This document shows positions 45,026-53,919 of a stretch of DNA of 64,000 nucleotides, piece by piece. Below the pieces are notes generated by a model. The model had not been told where the DNA came from. It worked only from the letters and a program-made list of their open reading frames with translations, and ran no database searches. The stretch spans positions 496,001 to 560,000 of the forward strand of contig NZ_CP149514.1 in the NCBI RefSeq assembly GCF_045291545.1, written 5' to 3'. The stretch is from Gallaecimonas sp045291545 (lineage in GTDB: Bacteria; Pseudomonadota; Gammaproteobacteria; Enterobacterales; Gallaecimonadaceae). The number at the start of each line of letters is the position of its first letter. Positions within the stretch are counted from its first letter, which is position 1. The translations under genes and the position numbers were made by a program.

Positions 45026-46459
45026 ATGACAGCCTCTGTTGCCGCATTTCCTACCCGCCACCATCAGCCACTGGATCTGACGGTTCTGTTCAGTGCGGCT
45101 AAGGAAGCTTACCAGGCCGAGCCCTGGCCATCCCTTCGCGTTCGTCGCAAAAACCTGAAAACACTGAAAAAGATGTTGCTGGATAATCGCCAGACAATAG
45201 CGGATGCGATTGCTGCGGATTTTGGCCAGCGCAGTGAACAAGAAACACTGCTGGGTGAGTTGATGCCCGCGGTGGATGGCATCAACCATCATCTTCGGCA
45301 CCTGGCACACTGGTTAGCCAGCGAACGCCGTCAGGTCAGTTTGCTGATGTGGCCAGCGCGCGCCAGGCTGGATTATCAGCCCTTGGGCGTGGTGGGCATC
45401 ATGGTGCCATGGAATTACCCACTCTATCTGGCCATCGGCCCGATCACAGCCGCCTTGGCAGCCGGTAATCGGGTGTTGGTGAAAATGTCGGAGCATACGC
45501 CGCAAACCAGTGCGCTGCTGGCCAAGCTGGTAGGCCAGTATTTTGCTGCCGATTTGCTGCAGGTTGTGGAAGGTGATGCCAAAGTAGCAGCGGCGTTTTC
45601 CCGGCTGCCTTTTGATCATCTGTTGTTCACCGGCTCAACGGCCGTAGGCAAACAAGTGATGCGGGCCGCAGCTGACAACCTGACACCGGTAACGCTGGAG
45701 TTGGGGGGTAAGTCACCGGCGCTGGTGGCACCAGATATGCCACTGGCTGTAGCGGCCGAACGTATCTTGTTTGGTAAAGTCTTTAATGCCGGGCAAACCT
45801 GTGTGGCGCCCGATTATTTGCTGGTACCGGCCGGCCAGGGGCAGGCGATGGCAGATCTGCTGCTGACCCTGTTTGCGCGCTTTTATCCCAACTGGCGCAC
45901 CCAGCCTCAGTACAGCAATATCATCAATGGCCATCAATATGCCCGTTTGCAGGGCTACCTGGATGAAGCCAAGCAAGCAGGTGCCACTGTACTGGCCCCA
46001 GGCGAGGCTGATGACAGCCACCGCCGTTTGCCGCTGACCATTGTGCTGGCGCCGAGCCATTCGCTGGCATTGATGCGCGAAGAGATCTTCGGCCCGATTT
46101 TACCGATCATTGAATATCAGCAACTTGATGAAGCCATTGCCTTTATCTGTGAGCGGCCGAGGCCATTGGCGTTTTACCCTTTCACTTACCGCAAAAGTAC
46201 CGAACAAAAACTGCTCAAGGCCATCCATGCTGGCGGTATCTGCGTGAATGATACCTTGGTGCAGGTGGCCGCTGATGACTTGCCTTTTGGCGGCATCGGC
46301 CCGTCTGGCATGGGGCATTACCATGGCCGTGAAGGGGTCTTGACCTTTTCGAAGGCCCGGCCAGTGTTGGCCAAAGGGCGGCTGTCCAGCACTAAGCTGG
46401 TTTATCCACCTTATCGGCAAGGCCTGTTACGGCTTTTGAGCCGCTGGCGGTTGCGCTGA
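45026..46459 (+). CDS. Aldehyde dehydrogenase, LaoC/coniferyl-aldehyde-dehydrogenase type
   Basis: 477-residue NAD(P)-dependent enzyme. Catalytic Cys259 in FNAGQTCVAPDY and general base Glu225 in LELGGKSP are present, with the cofactor strand PWNYPLYLAIGP. The C-terminal FPFG-type and GREGVLTFSK blocks are of the coniferyl-aldehyde/fatty-aldehyde subfamily. ATG at 45026 follows AGGAG. The next genes encode a Tat lipoprotein and a GMC oxidoreductase, an order matching the P. aeruginosa lao cluster for long-chain alcohol oxidation, in which the aldehyde product is oxidised by this enzyme. Substrate here is inferred. Confidence 0.88.
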   Translation: MTASVAAFPTRHHQPLDLTVLFSAAKEAYQAEPWPSLRVRRKNLKTLKKMLLDNRQTIADAIAADFGQRSEQETLLGELMPAVDGINHHLRHLAHWLASERRQVSLLMWPARARLDYQPLGVVGIMVPWNYPLYLAIGPITAALAAGNRVLVKMSEHTPQTSALLAKLVGQYFAADLLQVVEGDAKVAAAFSRLPFDHLLFTGSTAVGKQVMRAAADNLTPVTLELGGKSPALVAPDMPLAVAAERILFGKVFNAGQTCVAPDYLLVPAGQGQAMADLLLTLFARFYPNWRTQPQYSNIINGHQYARLQGYLDEAKQAGATVLAPGEADDSHRRLPLTIVLAPSHSLALMREEIFGPILPIIEYQQLDEAIAFICERPRPLAFYPFTYRKSTEQKLLKAIHAGGICVNDTLVQVAADDLPFGGIGPSGMGHYHGREGVLTFSKARPVLAKGRLSSTKLVYPPYRQGLLRLLSRWRLR

Positions 46460-46923
46460 TGGAGCGGCGGCAATTTCTCAAGTTGGGTTTGGCCAGCTCA
46501 CTGATGCTGACCGCCTGTGCGCCGAAACCGTCACCCGCGCAGCCTTTGTGGCAGGCACTGATTGGTGCGGTACTCAGTGCCTATCCCCAAGCGGACATCG
46601 GCGCGACCTATCAGCGTCTGCAACGACTGCTGGCGGTGTTACCGAAACGGGAGCAACAACAGTTACAACAGGTGTTGGGGTTACTGGATAGCCGCTGGTT
46701 TACCGGCCCGCTACTGGGCGTCTGGCATGGTACTGCGGCGGCGCCGGCAGCGGCCCTTGAGGCCATGAAGGACCACTGGCTGAAATTGCTTAACCTCGCC
46801 CATAACGCCTTGGTGCAGCTGATTTGTTTGGCTGCTTTTGCTGACCCGGTCCTACAGCGCCAGACCGGTTACCCCGGCCCGCCTTATGCCAAACAACTGT
46901 TGGGAGCCGGTTTTGATAGCTGA
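46459..46923 (+). CDS. Tat-signal lipoprotein, LaoB-like small subunit
   Basis: 154 residues. It starts MERRQFLKLGLASSLMLTAC, combining a twin-arginine motif (RRQFLK) with a lipobox ending at Cys20, so a Tat-exported lipoprotein is likely. The rest is helical and resembles small subunits that accompany GMC dehydrogenases (gluconate 2-dehydrogenase subunit 3 kind), which help export or anchor the FAD subunit. The start overlaps the aldehyde dehydrogenase stop as TGATG, and the GMC gene starts 11 bases before its stop. Confidence 0.8.
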   Translation: MERRQFLKLGLASSLMLTACAPKPSPAQPLWQALIGAVLSAYPQADIGATYQRLQRLLAVLPKREQQQLQQVLGLLDSRWFTGPLLGVWHGTAAAPAAALEAMKDHWLKLLNLAHNALVQLICLAAFADPVLQRQTGYPGPPYAKQLLGAGFDS

Positions 46924-48439
46924 TCCTATTGCCCAGGGGCTGGCGTCAGGCTGGCGGGTGTTACCAGGTGATGAAGCCCATCAACTGACTGAGCACTTCG
47001 ATGTCATTATTGTTGGCTCCGGGGCCGGTGGCGGGGTGAGCGCAGAAGCGCTTTGTGCCGCAGGCCTAAAGGTGCTGATGATAGAAATGGGGCCGCTGAA
47101 ATCCTCCCGTGATTTTCGGATGAATGAGGCACAGGCCTATCGCGATCTCTATCAGGATAATGCGCTGCGGCAGACGAAAGATGGCGCCATCTCGATATTG
47201 CAGGGGCGGGCAGTGGGTGGCTCTACTCTGGTGAACTGGACATCCAGCTTCCGAACGCCAGCGCCTACCCTTGCCCGCTGGCAGCAGATGGGCGTTGAAC
47301 TGGGAGACATGTCACCCTGGTTTGCTGCTATGGAAAAGCGCCTGGCAATCCACCCCTGGCCCCTGCCACCGAATCAGAATAATGCTGTGCTGGCCCGCGG
47401 TTGTGAAAAACTGGGGCGCAGTCATGGTGTGATCGCCCGCAATGTAAAAGGCTGCTGGAATTTGGGGTACTGCGGTATGGGCTGCCCGACCAATGCCAAG
47501 CAGTCAATGTTGCTGACCACCATCGCCAGCGCCCTGGAGCAGGGCCTGACGCTACTGCATAGCGCACCGGTTGAACGGCTGCTGGTGGCGGCGAAAAAAG
47601 TGCAGGGCGTGAAGCTGCGTAATGGCCAAGAGTTAACGGCCAAGCATGTCTTTTTATGCGCTGGAGCTATAGGCAACCCGGCAATTTTACTGCGCTCGGG
47701 TCTGGAAGATGATGCAGGCCGAACCGGCGCGCGCACTTTTTTGCACCCGGTAGTGATGAGCTTTGCGCAGTTCGATGACGAAATCAGCCCCTATTATGGC
47801 GCACCGCAGTCCGTGTTCAGTGACCACCACCAGTGGTTGCAGGCCGATCAGGGCTTCAAACTCGAGGCCATACCTCTACACCCGATGGTGACATCGGCGT
47901 TGCTGCGTCGCCGTGGCCAGGCGCTAGCCACAGAACTTAACCGTTTACCCCATACTCAGGGGCTGATCGCTCTGATCCGTGATGGCTTCTCGCCAGCGCT
48001 GGCCGGTGGCAGGGTCAGCCTGGACGACTATGGGCAACCGCAGCTGGATTACCCGCTGACTGAACCATTGTTCCACTTGTTTAAGTCAGCCCTTAAAGAG
48101 ATGATGCTGATCCAGCAGGCCGCTGGTGCCCGCCAGTTATTACCGCTGCACCTGGATGCCAAGCCGTTGCCCGCTACCGAGGCGCTGGCAGCATTGGATG
48201 AATTGCCGATGCAGGCTCAGCGACTGGCTATATCTTCTGCCCACGTGATGGGGGGCTGCGCCATGGCGGCCAGTCCGGCCCAGGGCGTTTGTGACAGTCA
48301 GGGGCGGCATTTTGGGGTGACGGGGTTATGGATCAACGATGGTAGCCTGTTCCCCACCAGTATCGGCGCCAACCCACAGTTAAGCATTTACGGCCTGGCC
48401 AAAAGGAATGTGAGTATTTGGTTGAATGGACAAAAGTAA
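46913..48439 (+). CDS. GMC-family FAD oxidoreductase, LaoA-like alcohol dehydrogenase
   Basis: 508-residue flavoprotein. The ADP-binding motif is VGSGAGGG (34-41), followed by GRAVGGSTLVNW of the GMC family and NVKGCWNLGYCGMGC, a cysteine-bearing segment found in cholesterol-oxidase-like and alcohol dehydrogenase members. The C-terminal HVMGGCAM and NPQLSIYGLAKR close the fold and hold the active-site histidine. I chose TTG at 46913, six bases after GGGAG; ATG at 46886 is an alternative without a ribosome site. It probably oxidises long-chain or hydrophobic alcohols, feeding the aldehyde dehydrogenase. Confidence 0.88.
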   Translation: MIADPIAQGLASGWRVLPGDEAHQLTEHFDVIIVGSGAGGGVSAEALCAAGLKVLMIEMGPLKSSRDFRMNEAQAYRDLYQDNALRQTKDGAISILQGRAVGGSTLVNWTSSFRTPAPTLARWQQMGVELGDMSPWFAAMEKRLAIHPWPLPPNQNNAVLARGCEKLGRSHGVIARNVKGCWNLGYCGMGCPTNAKQSMLLTTIASALEQGLTLLHSAPVERLLVAAKKVQGVKLRNGQELTAKHVFLCAGAIGNPAILLRSGLEDDAGRTGARTFLHPVVMSFAQFDDEISPYYGAPQSVFSDHHQWLQADQGFKLEAIPLHPMVTSALLRRRGQALATELNRLPHTQGLIALIRDGFSPALAGGRVSLDDYGQPQLDYPLTEPLFHLFKSALKEMMLIQQAAGARQLLPLHLDAKPLPATEALAALDELPMQAQRLAISSAHVMGGCAMAASPAQGVCDSQGRHFGVTGLWINDGSLFPTSIGANPQLSIYGLAKRNVSIWLNGQK

Positions 48440-49601
48440 CGACAAACACCGTTGTGTGGCCTTAAGTGAACTACAGCCGGGAGACTATGTTGTCAGCATT
48501 AAAGGCACCCGTACTTTTCGCCTGAAGCAACCTGGCTACATGGACTCAGAGGCGGCCATGCAGGTGTTGTGGAACGCTGGCGTAACCCATGTCTGGATAG
48601 ACCCTGAGCGTTCCCGCCAAGAAAACGTGACACCACCAGAGCCGGCTGCGGCACCTGAAGAACCCACCGATTTTGACTCACTGGCACAATCCCGGGCGCT
48701 GTATCTGGAAGCGCGGGAAATCATGGCCCGGTTTTACGACATGGTGCGTGATGGTGTCTTGCCGAATGTTGAGCAAGCGCAGCAGTACGCCAGCCATTTT
48801 GTCGAAGGGGTGTTCAGTAACCCTACCACCCTAGCTTGTTTGACGCGGATCCGCGAAAAAGACGCTTATTTGATGGAGCACAGCCTCAACGTCAGCATCC
48901 TGATGGCGTTGTTTGCCCGGCACCTGGGGATCGACAAAAAAACCACAGAAATCCTGGCATTGGGCGCCTTACTGCATGACATCGGTAAAGTACGGGTGCC
49001 AGAGTCTATCTTGATGAAACCGGGGCGGCTGAGCGACGACGAGTTTGAGATCATGAAAAGCCACGTCACCCATGCGGTCAGTATGCTCGAAGAGCAAGGT
49101 GAAGGCTTACCGGCACTGGTGATGGATGTGGTGGCTAATCACCATGAACGTCTGGACGGCGAAGGCTACCCCAAGGGTTTGAAGGCTGGCCAGCTGTCGC
49201 GCTATGCCCGCATGATCAGTATTGTCGATGTCTATGACGCCCTGACGGCAGAACGTGTCTATAAACCGGCTATGCCGCCGACCAAGGCATTACGGCTGCT
49301 GCTGGATTTGTCCGGTGGCCACTTTGATCGGGTGCTGGTGGAGCAGTTTATCCGCTGTATCGGTGTCTACCCGGTTGGCTCATTGGTGCGCTTAACATCA
49401 GGCCGCTTGGCGGTTGTCACCAAGGCCAACGAGCAAACGCCGGTGAAGCCTCAGGTGAAAATTATTTTTAATACCCGTAATCAGTCTCGCATTGCCCCTG
49501 AAGAACTGAACCTGCTGTTTAGCCGCGATAAAATTGAAGGTGCCGAAGACCCTACCCCCTGGGGCCTGAACATCAACGAATTTATCACCGCCGAAGGATA
49601 A
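48426..49601 (+). CDS. HD-GYP cyclic-di-GMP phosphodiesterase with DUF3391
   Basis: 391 residues. An N-terminal DUF3391 domain (about 8-75) with SELQPGDYVVSI precedes an HD-GYP domain: HD pair His184-Asp185 in LLHDIGKV and HHERLDGEGYPKG (239-251) with GYP at 247-249, all metal ligands present. It should hydrolyse c-di-GMP or pGpG. The C-terminal SH3-like strand set is usual for this subgroup. ATG at 48426 lies 14 bases inside the GMC gene, so it is coupled to alcohol oxidation. No membrane segment. Confidence 0.93.
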   Translation: MDKSNDKHRCVALSELQPGDYVVSIKGTRTFRLKQPGYMDSEAAMQVLWNAGVTHVWIDPERSRQENVTPPEPAAAPEEPTDFDSLAQSRALYLEAREIMARFYDMVRDGVLPNVEQAQQYASHFVEGVFSNPTTLACLTRIREKDAYLMEHSLNVSILMALFARHLGIDKKTTEILALGALLHDIGKVRVPESILMKPGRLSDDEFEIMKSHVTHAVSMLEEQGEGLPALVMDVVANHHERLDGEGYPKGLKAGQLSRYARMISIVDVYDALTAERVYKPAMPPTKALRLLLDLSGGHFDRVLVEQFIRCIGVYPVGSLVRLTSGRLAVVTKANEQTPVKPQVKIIFNTRNQSRIAPEELNLLFSRDKIEGAEDPTPWGLNINEFITAEG

Positions 49602-49673
49602 GTTGCTCGGTTATTGCCAGCTCCGCTATGACAGTGTGGCACAGTGATCTTGCCCAGCTTACCGCCCTTGTCG

Positions 49674-49682
49674 TGTTAGAAT
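49674..49682 (+). promoter_or_regulatory. Extended -10 promoter of tcdA
   Basis: TGT plus TAGAAT, about 25 bases before the tcdA ATG. No convincing -35 at standard spacing. Confidence 0.4.
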
Positions 49683-49707
49683 GCGCGGCCAGTCAAGGGG
49701 GGAGCTG

Positions 49708-50481
49708 ATGAGCGATTACGACAACCGGTTTGGTGGCATAGCCCGTCTTTATGGGCAAGATGCCGCTGCCATATTGCGTGCCAGCCATGTACTGGTTGCC
49801 GGTATTGGCGGGGTCGGTACCTGGGCCGCAGAAGCGCTGGCCCGCAGTGGCGTTGGAGCCATTACACTGGTGGATATGGATGATATCTGCACCACCAATA
49901 CCAACCGCCAGATCCATGCCTTGGCGAGCACCATTGGCCGTCCGAAGACAACCGTCATGGCTGAGCGCATCCGTGATATTAACCCGGACTGCCGGGTGAC
50001 GGCGGTGGATGATTTTGTAACCCCGGATAATGTCCCTGAACTCCTTGCCGGCGGCTTTGATTATGTCATTGATGCCACTGACAGCCTGGGCGCCAAAGCG
50101 GCGATGATTGCCTGGTGCAAGCGTAATAAAGTGCGTATTGTCACCATCGGTGGAGCCGGCGGCCAGGTTAACCCGACCCAGGTACAGGTGGCCGATCTCA
50201 CCAAGACCATCCAGGACCCACTGGCGCGTAAACTGAAAGAGCGCTTGCGCCGCGTCTATCATTTTTCCAAAACCCGTAAGTTTGGCGTCGATTGCGTGTT
50301 TTCCTCGGAAGCCCTGAAATACCCGCAACCGGATGGCAGTGCCTGTACCAGCAAGCAGGCGCAAGGGTCCATGCGCATGGACTGTGCCTCGGGGTTTGGC
50401 GCCAGCATGGTGGTGACCGCCACCTTTGGCTTGGTAGCCGTTGCCCGGGTGCTTGAAAAGCTAACCGGCGTAAAAGGTTAG
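49708..50481 (+). CDS. tcdA: tRNA threonylcarbamoyladenosine dehydratase
   Basis: 257-residue E1-like enzyme that cyclises t6A37 of tRNA to ct6A using ATP. The nucleotide motif GIGGVGTWAAEALARSG and DMDDICTTNTNRQ, including the family arginine finger, are clear. The conserved CASGFGASMVVTATFG segment lies near the end. ATG at 49708 follows GGGGGGAG; a frame extending 27 bases upstream would overlap that site. It is convergent with csdE, overlapping by four bases. In E. coli it lies in the same csdA-csdE-tcdA group and uses CsdA/CsdE sulfur functions. Confidence 0.96.
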   Translation: MSDYDNRFGGIARLYGQDAAAILRASHVLVAGIGGVGTWAAEALARSGVGAITLVDMDDICTTNTNRQIHALASTIGRPKTTVMAERIRDINPDCRVTAVDDFVTPDNVPELLAGGFDYVIDATDSLGAKAAMIAWCKRNKVRIVTIGGAGGQVNPTQVQVADLTKTIQDPLARKLKERLRRVYHFSKTRKFGVDCVFSSEALKYPQPDGSACTSKQAQGSMRMDCASGFGASMVVTATFGLVAVARVLEKLTGVKG

Positions 50482-50855
50482 CCTAGCTCGGCGTGAATAG
50501 CGGCCAGCATGGCATAAAGGCCATTCGACCGGCTGGGGCTGAGAAAACCGGTTAGCCCGGCTGCTTCAAAGGCGGCGCGGGCATCCACATGGCGGGCCTG
50601 GTTGGCATCGAGACCTTCGTACAAGTCGGCCAATAGCATCATCAAGCCTTTGACAATACGAGCCTCACTGTCGCCTCGCAGGTGCAATTTGCCGCCCTGC
50701 CATTCGACGCGCAGCCAGGTGCGGGCTTCGCAACCGCGCACGGCATCGTTATCGGTTTTATCGGCCAGTACTGGCAGCGCTCGAGCCTGCTGCAATAAAA
50801 AGCGGGTACGGCCTTCGAAGTGTTTTTCCTGAGCGAACTGGGCCAACAGGGTCAT
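50478..50855 (-). CDS. csdE: Sulfur acceptor protein CsdE (SufE family)
   Basis: 125 residues of the SufE fold. The persulfide-accepting Cys42 is in DAVRGCEARTWL. It takes sulfur from CsdA. It is slightly shorter than E. coli CsdE (147), missing part of the N-terminal helix. The start overlaps the csdA stop as ATGA. Confidence 0.9.
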   Translation of the reverse strand: MTLLAQFAQEKHFEGRTRFLLQQARALPVLADKTDNDAVRGCEARTWLRVEWQGGKLHLRGDSEARIVKGLMMLLADLYEGLDANQARHVDARAAFEAAGLTGFLSPSRSNGLYAMLAAIHAELG

Positions 50856-52051
50856 GCCATTTCCTCAAACAAAGCCAGGCCCTCGGCCAGGGCTGACAGC
50901 AGTTGTTCAACCTCGGCCAAGGTGTTGTAAGGGGCCAGAGCGATACGCAGGGAACCGCTGAGCCCCAGCAACTGATGCAGAGGCTGGGTGCAGTGGTGGC
51001 CGGCCCGTACCGCGATGTTGCGTTCGGCCAGATAATGGGCCAGGTCACTGTGGTGTACCTGGCGGCTGGCGATGGATACCAGGCTGACCCTCTCACCACG
51101 GCCGAGTATCTGTATGGGCAACTTAGCTAAGCCGCTCAGTAACCGTTCGCTCAGTGCCTGCTCATGGTAGCGAGCATCGATGCTGCTCAACAGGCTAACG
51201 GCTTTAGCCAGGCCAACGATTTCGGCGATAGGCGCTGTTCCGGGTTCAAGCCGGTGTGGCAAGGCATTGAAACTGACGTCGCTGAAGCTGACCTTGTCTA
51301 TCATCTCGCCACCAGCCAGGACCGGTGTAAGGGCCTCCAGCGCGGCTAGGCGCCCGGTTAGTACGCCCACGCCCGTTGGCCCGAACATCTTGTGGCCGGA
51401 AAAGGCGTAAAAATCGCAGCCCATTGCGGCGATGTCTACGGGCAAGTGTGCCACTGCCTGAGCGCCGTCTATAACGCTCAGGGCTCCCGCTGCCCGAGCC
51501 CATTCGCATATTTCCTGCACCGGGTTAATGAGCCCGAGGGTGTTGGATACATGGCAACAAGCCACCACTTTCGGTTGCCTTGCCAGCAGCGTTTTGAACG
51601 CAGTCATATCCAGATTGGCGTGTTGATCCAGCGGAATAATATCGATGATGGCGCCGGTACGCTGGGCCAGTAGCTGCCAGGGCACAAGGTTGGCGTGGTG
51701 TTCCATGGCCGATATCAGTAATCGATCACCGGGTTGCAGCTGTGCGGCCAGACCCAGTGCCACGAGATTAATGGCGCTGGTTGTGCCGCTGGTAAAAATC
51801 ACCGCTTCGCGGTGGCTTACACGCAGCCAGCGGCGAATGATGTCGCGACTGATTTCCAGTTGCTCGGTTGCCTGCCGCGCCCAGGGGTAACTGGCCCGAT
51901 GGGCATTGGCGCGATAGTGGTGGTAATAATCGGCCATGGCGGTCAGTACCGGCTCGGCGGTTTGGGTGCTGGCGCCGTTATCTAGGTAAAGCGGCGCATC
52001 CGGTTGCCTGAGGCTGGGAAACAGAGCTCGAAAAGCGGGTTGGTCAAACAT
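50852..52051 (-). CDS. csdA: Cysteine desulfurase CsdA
   Basis: 399-residue class II (SufS-like) PLP desulfurase. Lys221 in FSGHKMFGPTG binds PLP and Cys354 in GHHCTQPLHQ forms the persulfide, near the E. coli positions 222 and 358. ATG at 52051 (MFDQPAFRALFPSL) matches the E. coli CsdA start; an in-frame GTG at 52072 adds seven residues and lacks support. It is followed directly by csdE. Confidence 0.95.
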   Translation of the reverse strand: MFDQPAFRALFPSLRQPDAPLYLDNGASTQTAEPVLTAMADYYHHYRANAHRASYPWARQATEQLEISRDIIRRWLRVSHREAVIFTSGTTSAINLVALGLAAQLQPGDRLLISAMEHHANLVPWQLLAQRTGAIIDIIPLDQHANLDMTAFKTLLARQPKVVACCHVSNTLGLINPVQEICEWARAAGALSVIDGAQAVAHLPVDIAAMGCDFYAFSGHKMFGPTGVGVLTGRLAALEALTPVLAGGEMIDKVSFSDVSFNALPHRLEPGTAPIAEIVGLAKAVSLLSSIDARYHEQALSERLLSGLAKLPIQILGRGERVSLVSIASRQVHHSDLAHYLAERNIAVRAGHHCTQPLHQLLGLSGSLRIALAPYNTLAEVEQLLSALAEGLALFEEMA

Positions 52052-52111
52052 GGCTGTAGTCTTTACCGACACAATGCGGCGATTGTCGGCAATGGTGCCG
52101 CCCGGTGCAAG

Positions 52112-53737
52112 TCAGCAAGCCAGCTGAATACGGTTGCGGCCAGCAGCTTTGGCCTGATACATGGCTTTGTCAGCCCGGGCCAGGACCCGAGACAACCGCC
52201 GATCATTGCCGCTAACTTCGGTAACACCGGCGCTAAGAGTGATGCGAAAGGGCGTGCCTTGCTCACAAAAAGTACAATTTTCTAGCGCCTGGCGAATGGT
52301 ATCGGCAATATCCAGGGCGCCATGTTGCGGGGTGTCGGTCAACAGCAGCACAAATTCCTCACCGCCCAGGCGGCCGGCGTGGTCGGTGGCCCGCAGGCGT
52401 TCCTTGAAGATATCGGCCATTGCGCTCAGCACCTTGTCACCTGCAGGGTGGCCAAAGTTGTCGTTAACTTCCTTGAAGTGGTCGAGATCAATCAATACCA
52501 ATGAAAAGGTGCGCTGGTAACGCTGAAAGCGCTGAAATGCTTCTTCCATGGCATCAAGAATGTGGCGGCGGTTAGCCAACCCGGTCAGTTCATCGGTAAT
52601 GGTCAGCTGGCGCAATTTGTCTTCCAGCGTTTTTCGCTCGGTGATATCGATGATCATGCCGTACCAACTGATGGTGCCGTCGGGGCTGGCTTCGGGGATG
52701 GAGTTACCTTCCAGCCAGTGAATACCATCGTCCAGCGTTACCCGGTATTGCTGCTTCCAGGGGGTTAAGTTTTTGGCTGACTGGAAGATGGAGTCATAAA
52801 TGCGGGACAGATCCTCTGGATGCACAATTTGCTCCAGCACCCGGGCGTCATCCATCAGTGCCTGGGGAGAAACACCATAGATATGCTTGGCCTGATCACT
52901 GACATAGGGAAAAGTAATATGACCATCAGGGCGCATAGTGAACTGGTAAATAATGCCCGGAATGGTATGGGCCAGCTTGCTCAGGCGTTCTTGCGCCAAC
53001 TGACTTTCTGTCACATCAATATGAGTGCCGCGCATCCATAACGGCTTACCGCTTTTCGTTCTAGCTACCACTTTGCCGCGGTCATGGATCCATACCCAAT
53101 GCCCTTTTTTATGGCGCATTCGGCAAATCGCATCATAGTAGGGGTAGTCGCCAGCAATATGCTTTTGTAGCTTCAGCATGGCGGTTTCCAGATCGTCAGG
53201 GTGGCAGCGTTCCGTCCAGGTACTGAATGTCAGTGGCTGTAACTCAGCCAGGCTGTAGCCGAGCATTCTGGCCCAGCGCTCATCAATATCGACCTGATTG
53301 GATAGCAGATTCCACTCCCAGGTGCCGGCGCGGGTGCCTTCAAGGTAGGTTTTGAGTTTACTGGCTTGTTCCTGAAGTTGTTGCTGGGCGTCAATATTAT
53401 CGGTGATGTCAGTGAGTGTTATCAGCAAGCCAATACAGCGTTGTTGTTGGTCTGTCAGGGTATGGGCTGCAACAAGAAGATGGTGGTTGCTTACATCCAG
53501 GCGCTGACGTGAAAACAGGGTGTTATGCCATTTTTTTGGTAATAGCTCGTTGATGGTGGGCAGGTAGTGGCTAAGGGGCGTTTTATCAGCAAGGTCGTGG
53601 CCTAATAGCCGTTGGGCAATACTGTTGAAGTAGACAATATTGCGGGCCAGATCAGTGACAATCAGGCCTTCACTCAGGTGCCCGCCGATTTGTGCAAATT
53701 CATCATTATTTTGGAAAAAATCAAACAAACGCTTCAT
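52112..53737 (-). CDS. PAS-PAS-PAS-GGDEF diguanylate cyclase
   Basis: 541 residues, cytoplasmic. Three PAS domains lie at about 15-115, 125-245 and 255-370; the second contains GTWEWNLLSNQVDIDERW and both later ones carry PAC motifs. The GGDEF domain (about 375-540) has GGEEF at the active site, with RATD five residues before it, the RxxD inhibitory site that binds c-di-GMP. An active, product-inhibited cyclase is expected. Its signal is unknown; no haem- or flavin-binding residue is evident to me. Confidence 0.92.
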   Translation of the reverse strand: MKRLFDFFQNNDEFAQIGGHLSEGLIVTDLARNIVYFNSIAQRLLGHDLADKTPLSHYLPTINELLPKKWHNTLFSRQRLDVSNHHLLVAAHTLTDQQQRCIGLLITLTDITDNIDAQQQLQEQASKLKTYLEGTRAGTWEWNLLSNQVDIDERWARMLGYSLAELQPLTFSTWTERCHPDDLETAMLKLQKHIAGDYPYYDAICRMRHKKGHWVWIHDRGKVVARTKSGKPLWMRGTHIDVTESQLAQERLSKLAHTIPGIIYQFTMRPDGHITFPYVSDQAKHIYGVSPQALMDDARVLEQIVHPEDLSRIYDSIFQSAKNLTPWKQQYRVTLDDGIHWLEGNSIPEASPDGTISWYGMIIDITERKTLEDKLRQLTITDELTGLANRRHILDAMEEAFQRFQRYQRTFSLVLIDLDHFKEVNDNFGHPAGDKVLSAMADIFKERLRATDHAGRLGGEEFVLLLTDTPQHGALDIADTIRQALENCTFCEQGTPFRITLSAGVTEVSGNDRRLSRVLARADKAMYQAKAAGRNRIQLAC

Positions 53738-53841
53738 GTTTATTGCCGTCAGCCAGTGGTTAACCAGTTAGCAGCAACCCTGGGCAGCAACATCAGCTCA
53801 CGCATTGCCTCTACGCATTCCTTAGAGTATCCGGGTTGTCA

Positions 53842-53858
53842 TTTCACGTGCTGTGAAA
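53842..53858. promoter_or_regulatory. Inverted repeat upstream of the cyclase gene
   Basis: TTTCAC, five bases, GTGAAA in the interval between the cyclase and the broken binding-protein gene, about 105 bases before the cyclase start. It could be an operator; no regulator gene lies near it. Confidence 0.3.
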
Positions 53859-53919
53859 ATGGGGGATGCCTATCTCCCACTATAGCAAAGGCTACTCAAG
53901 GTGTGGGTAGTGCCAGGGG

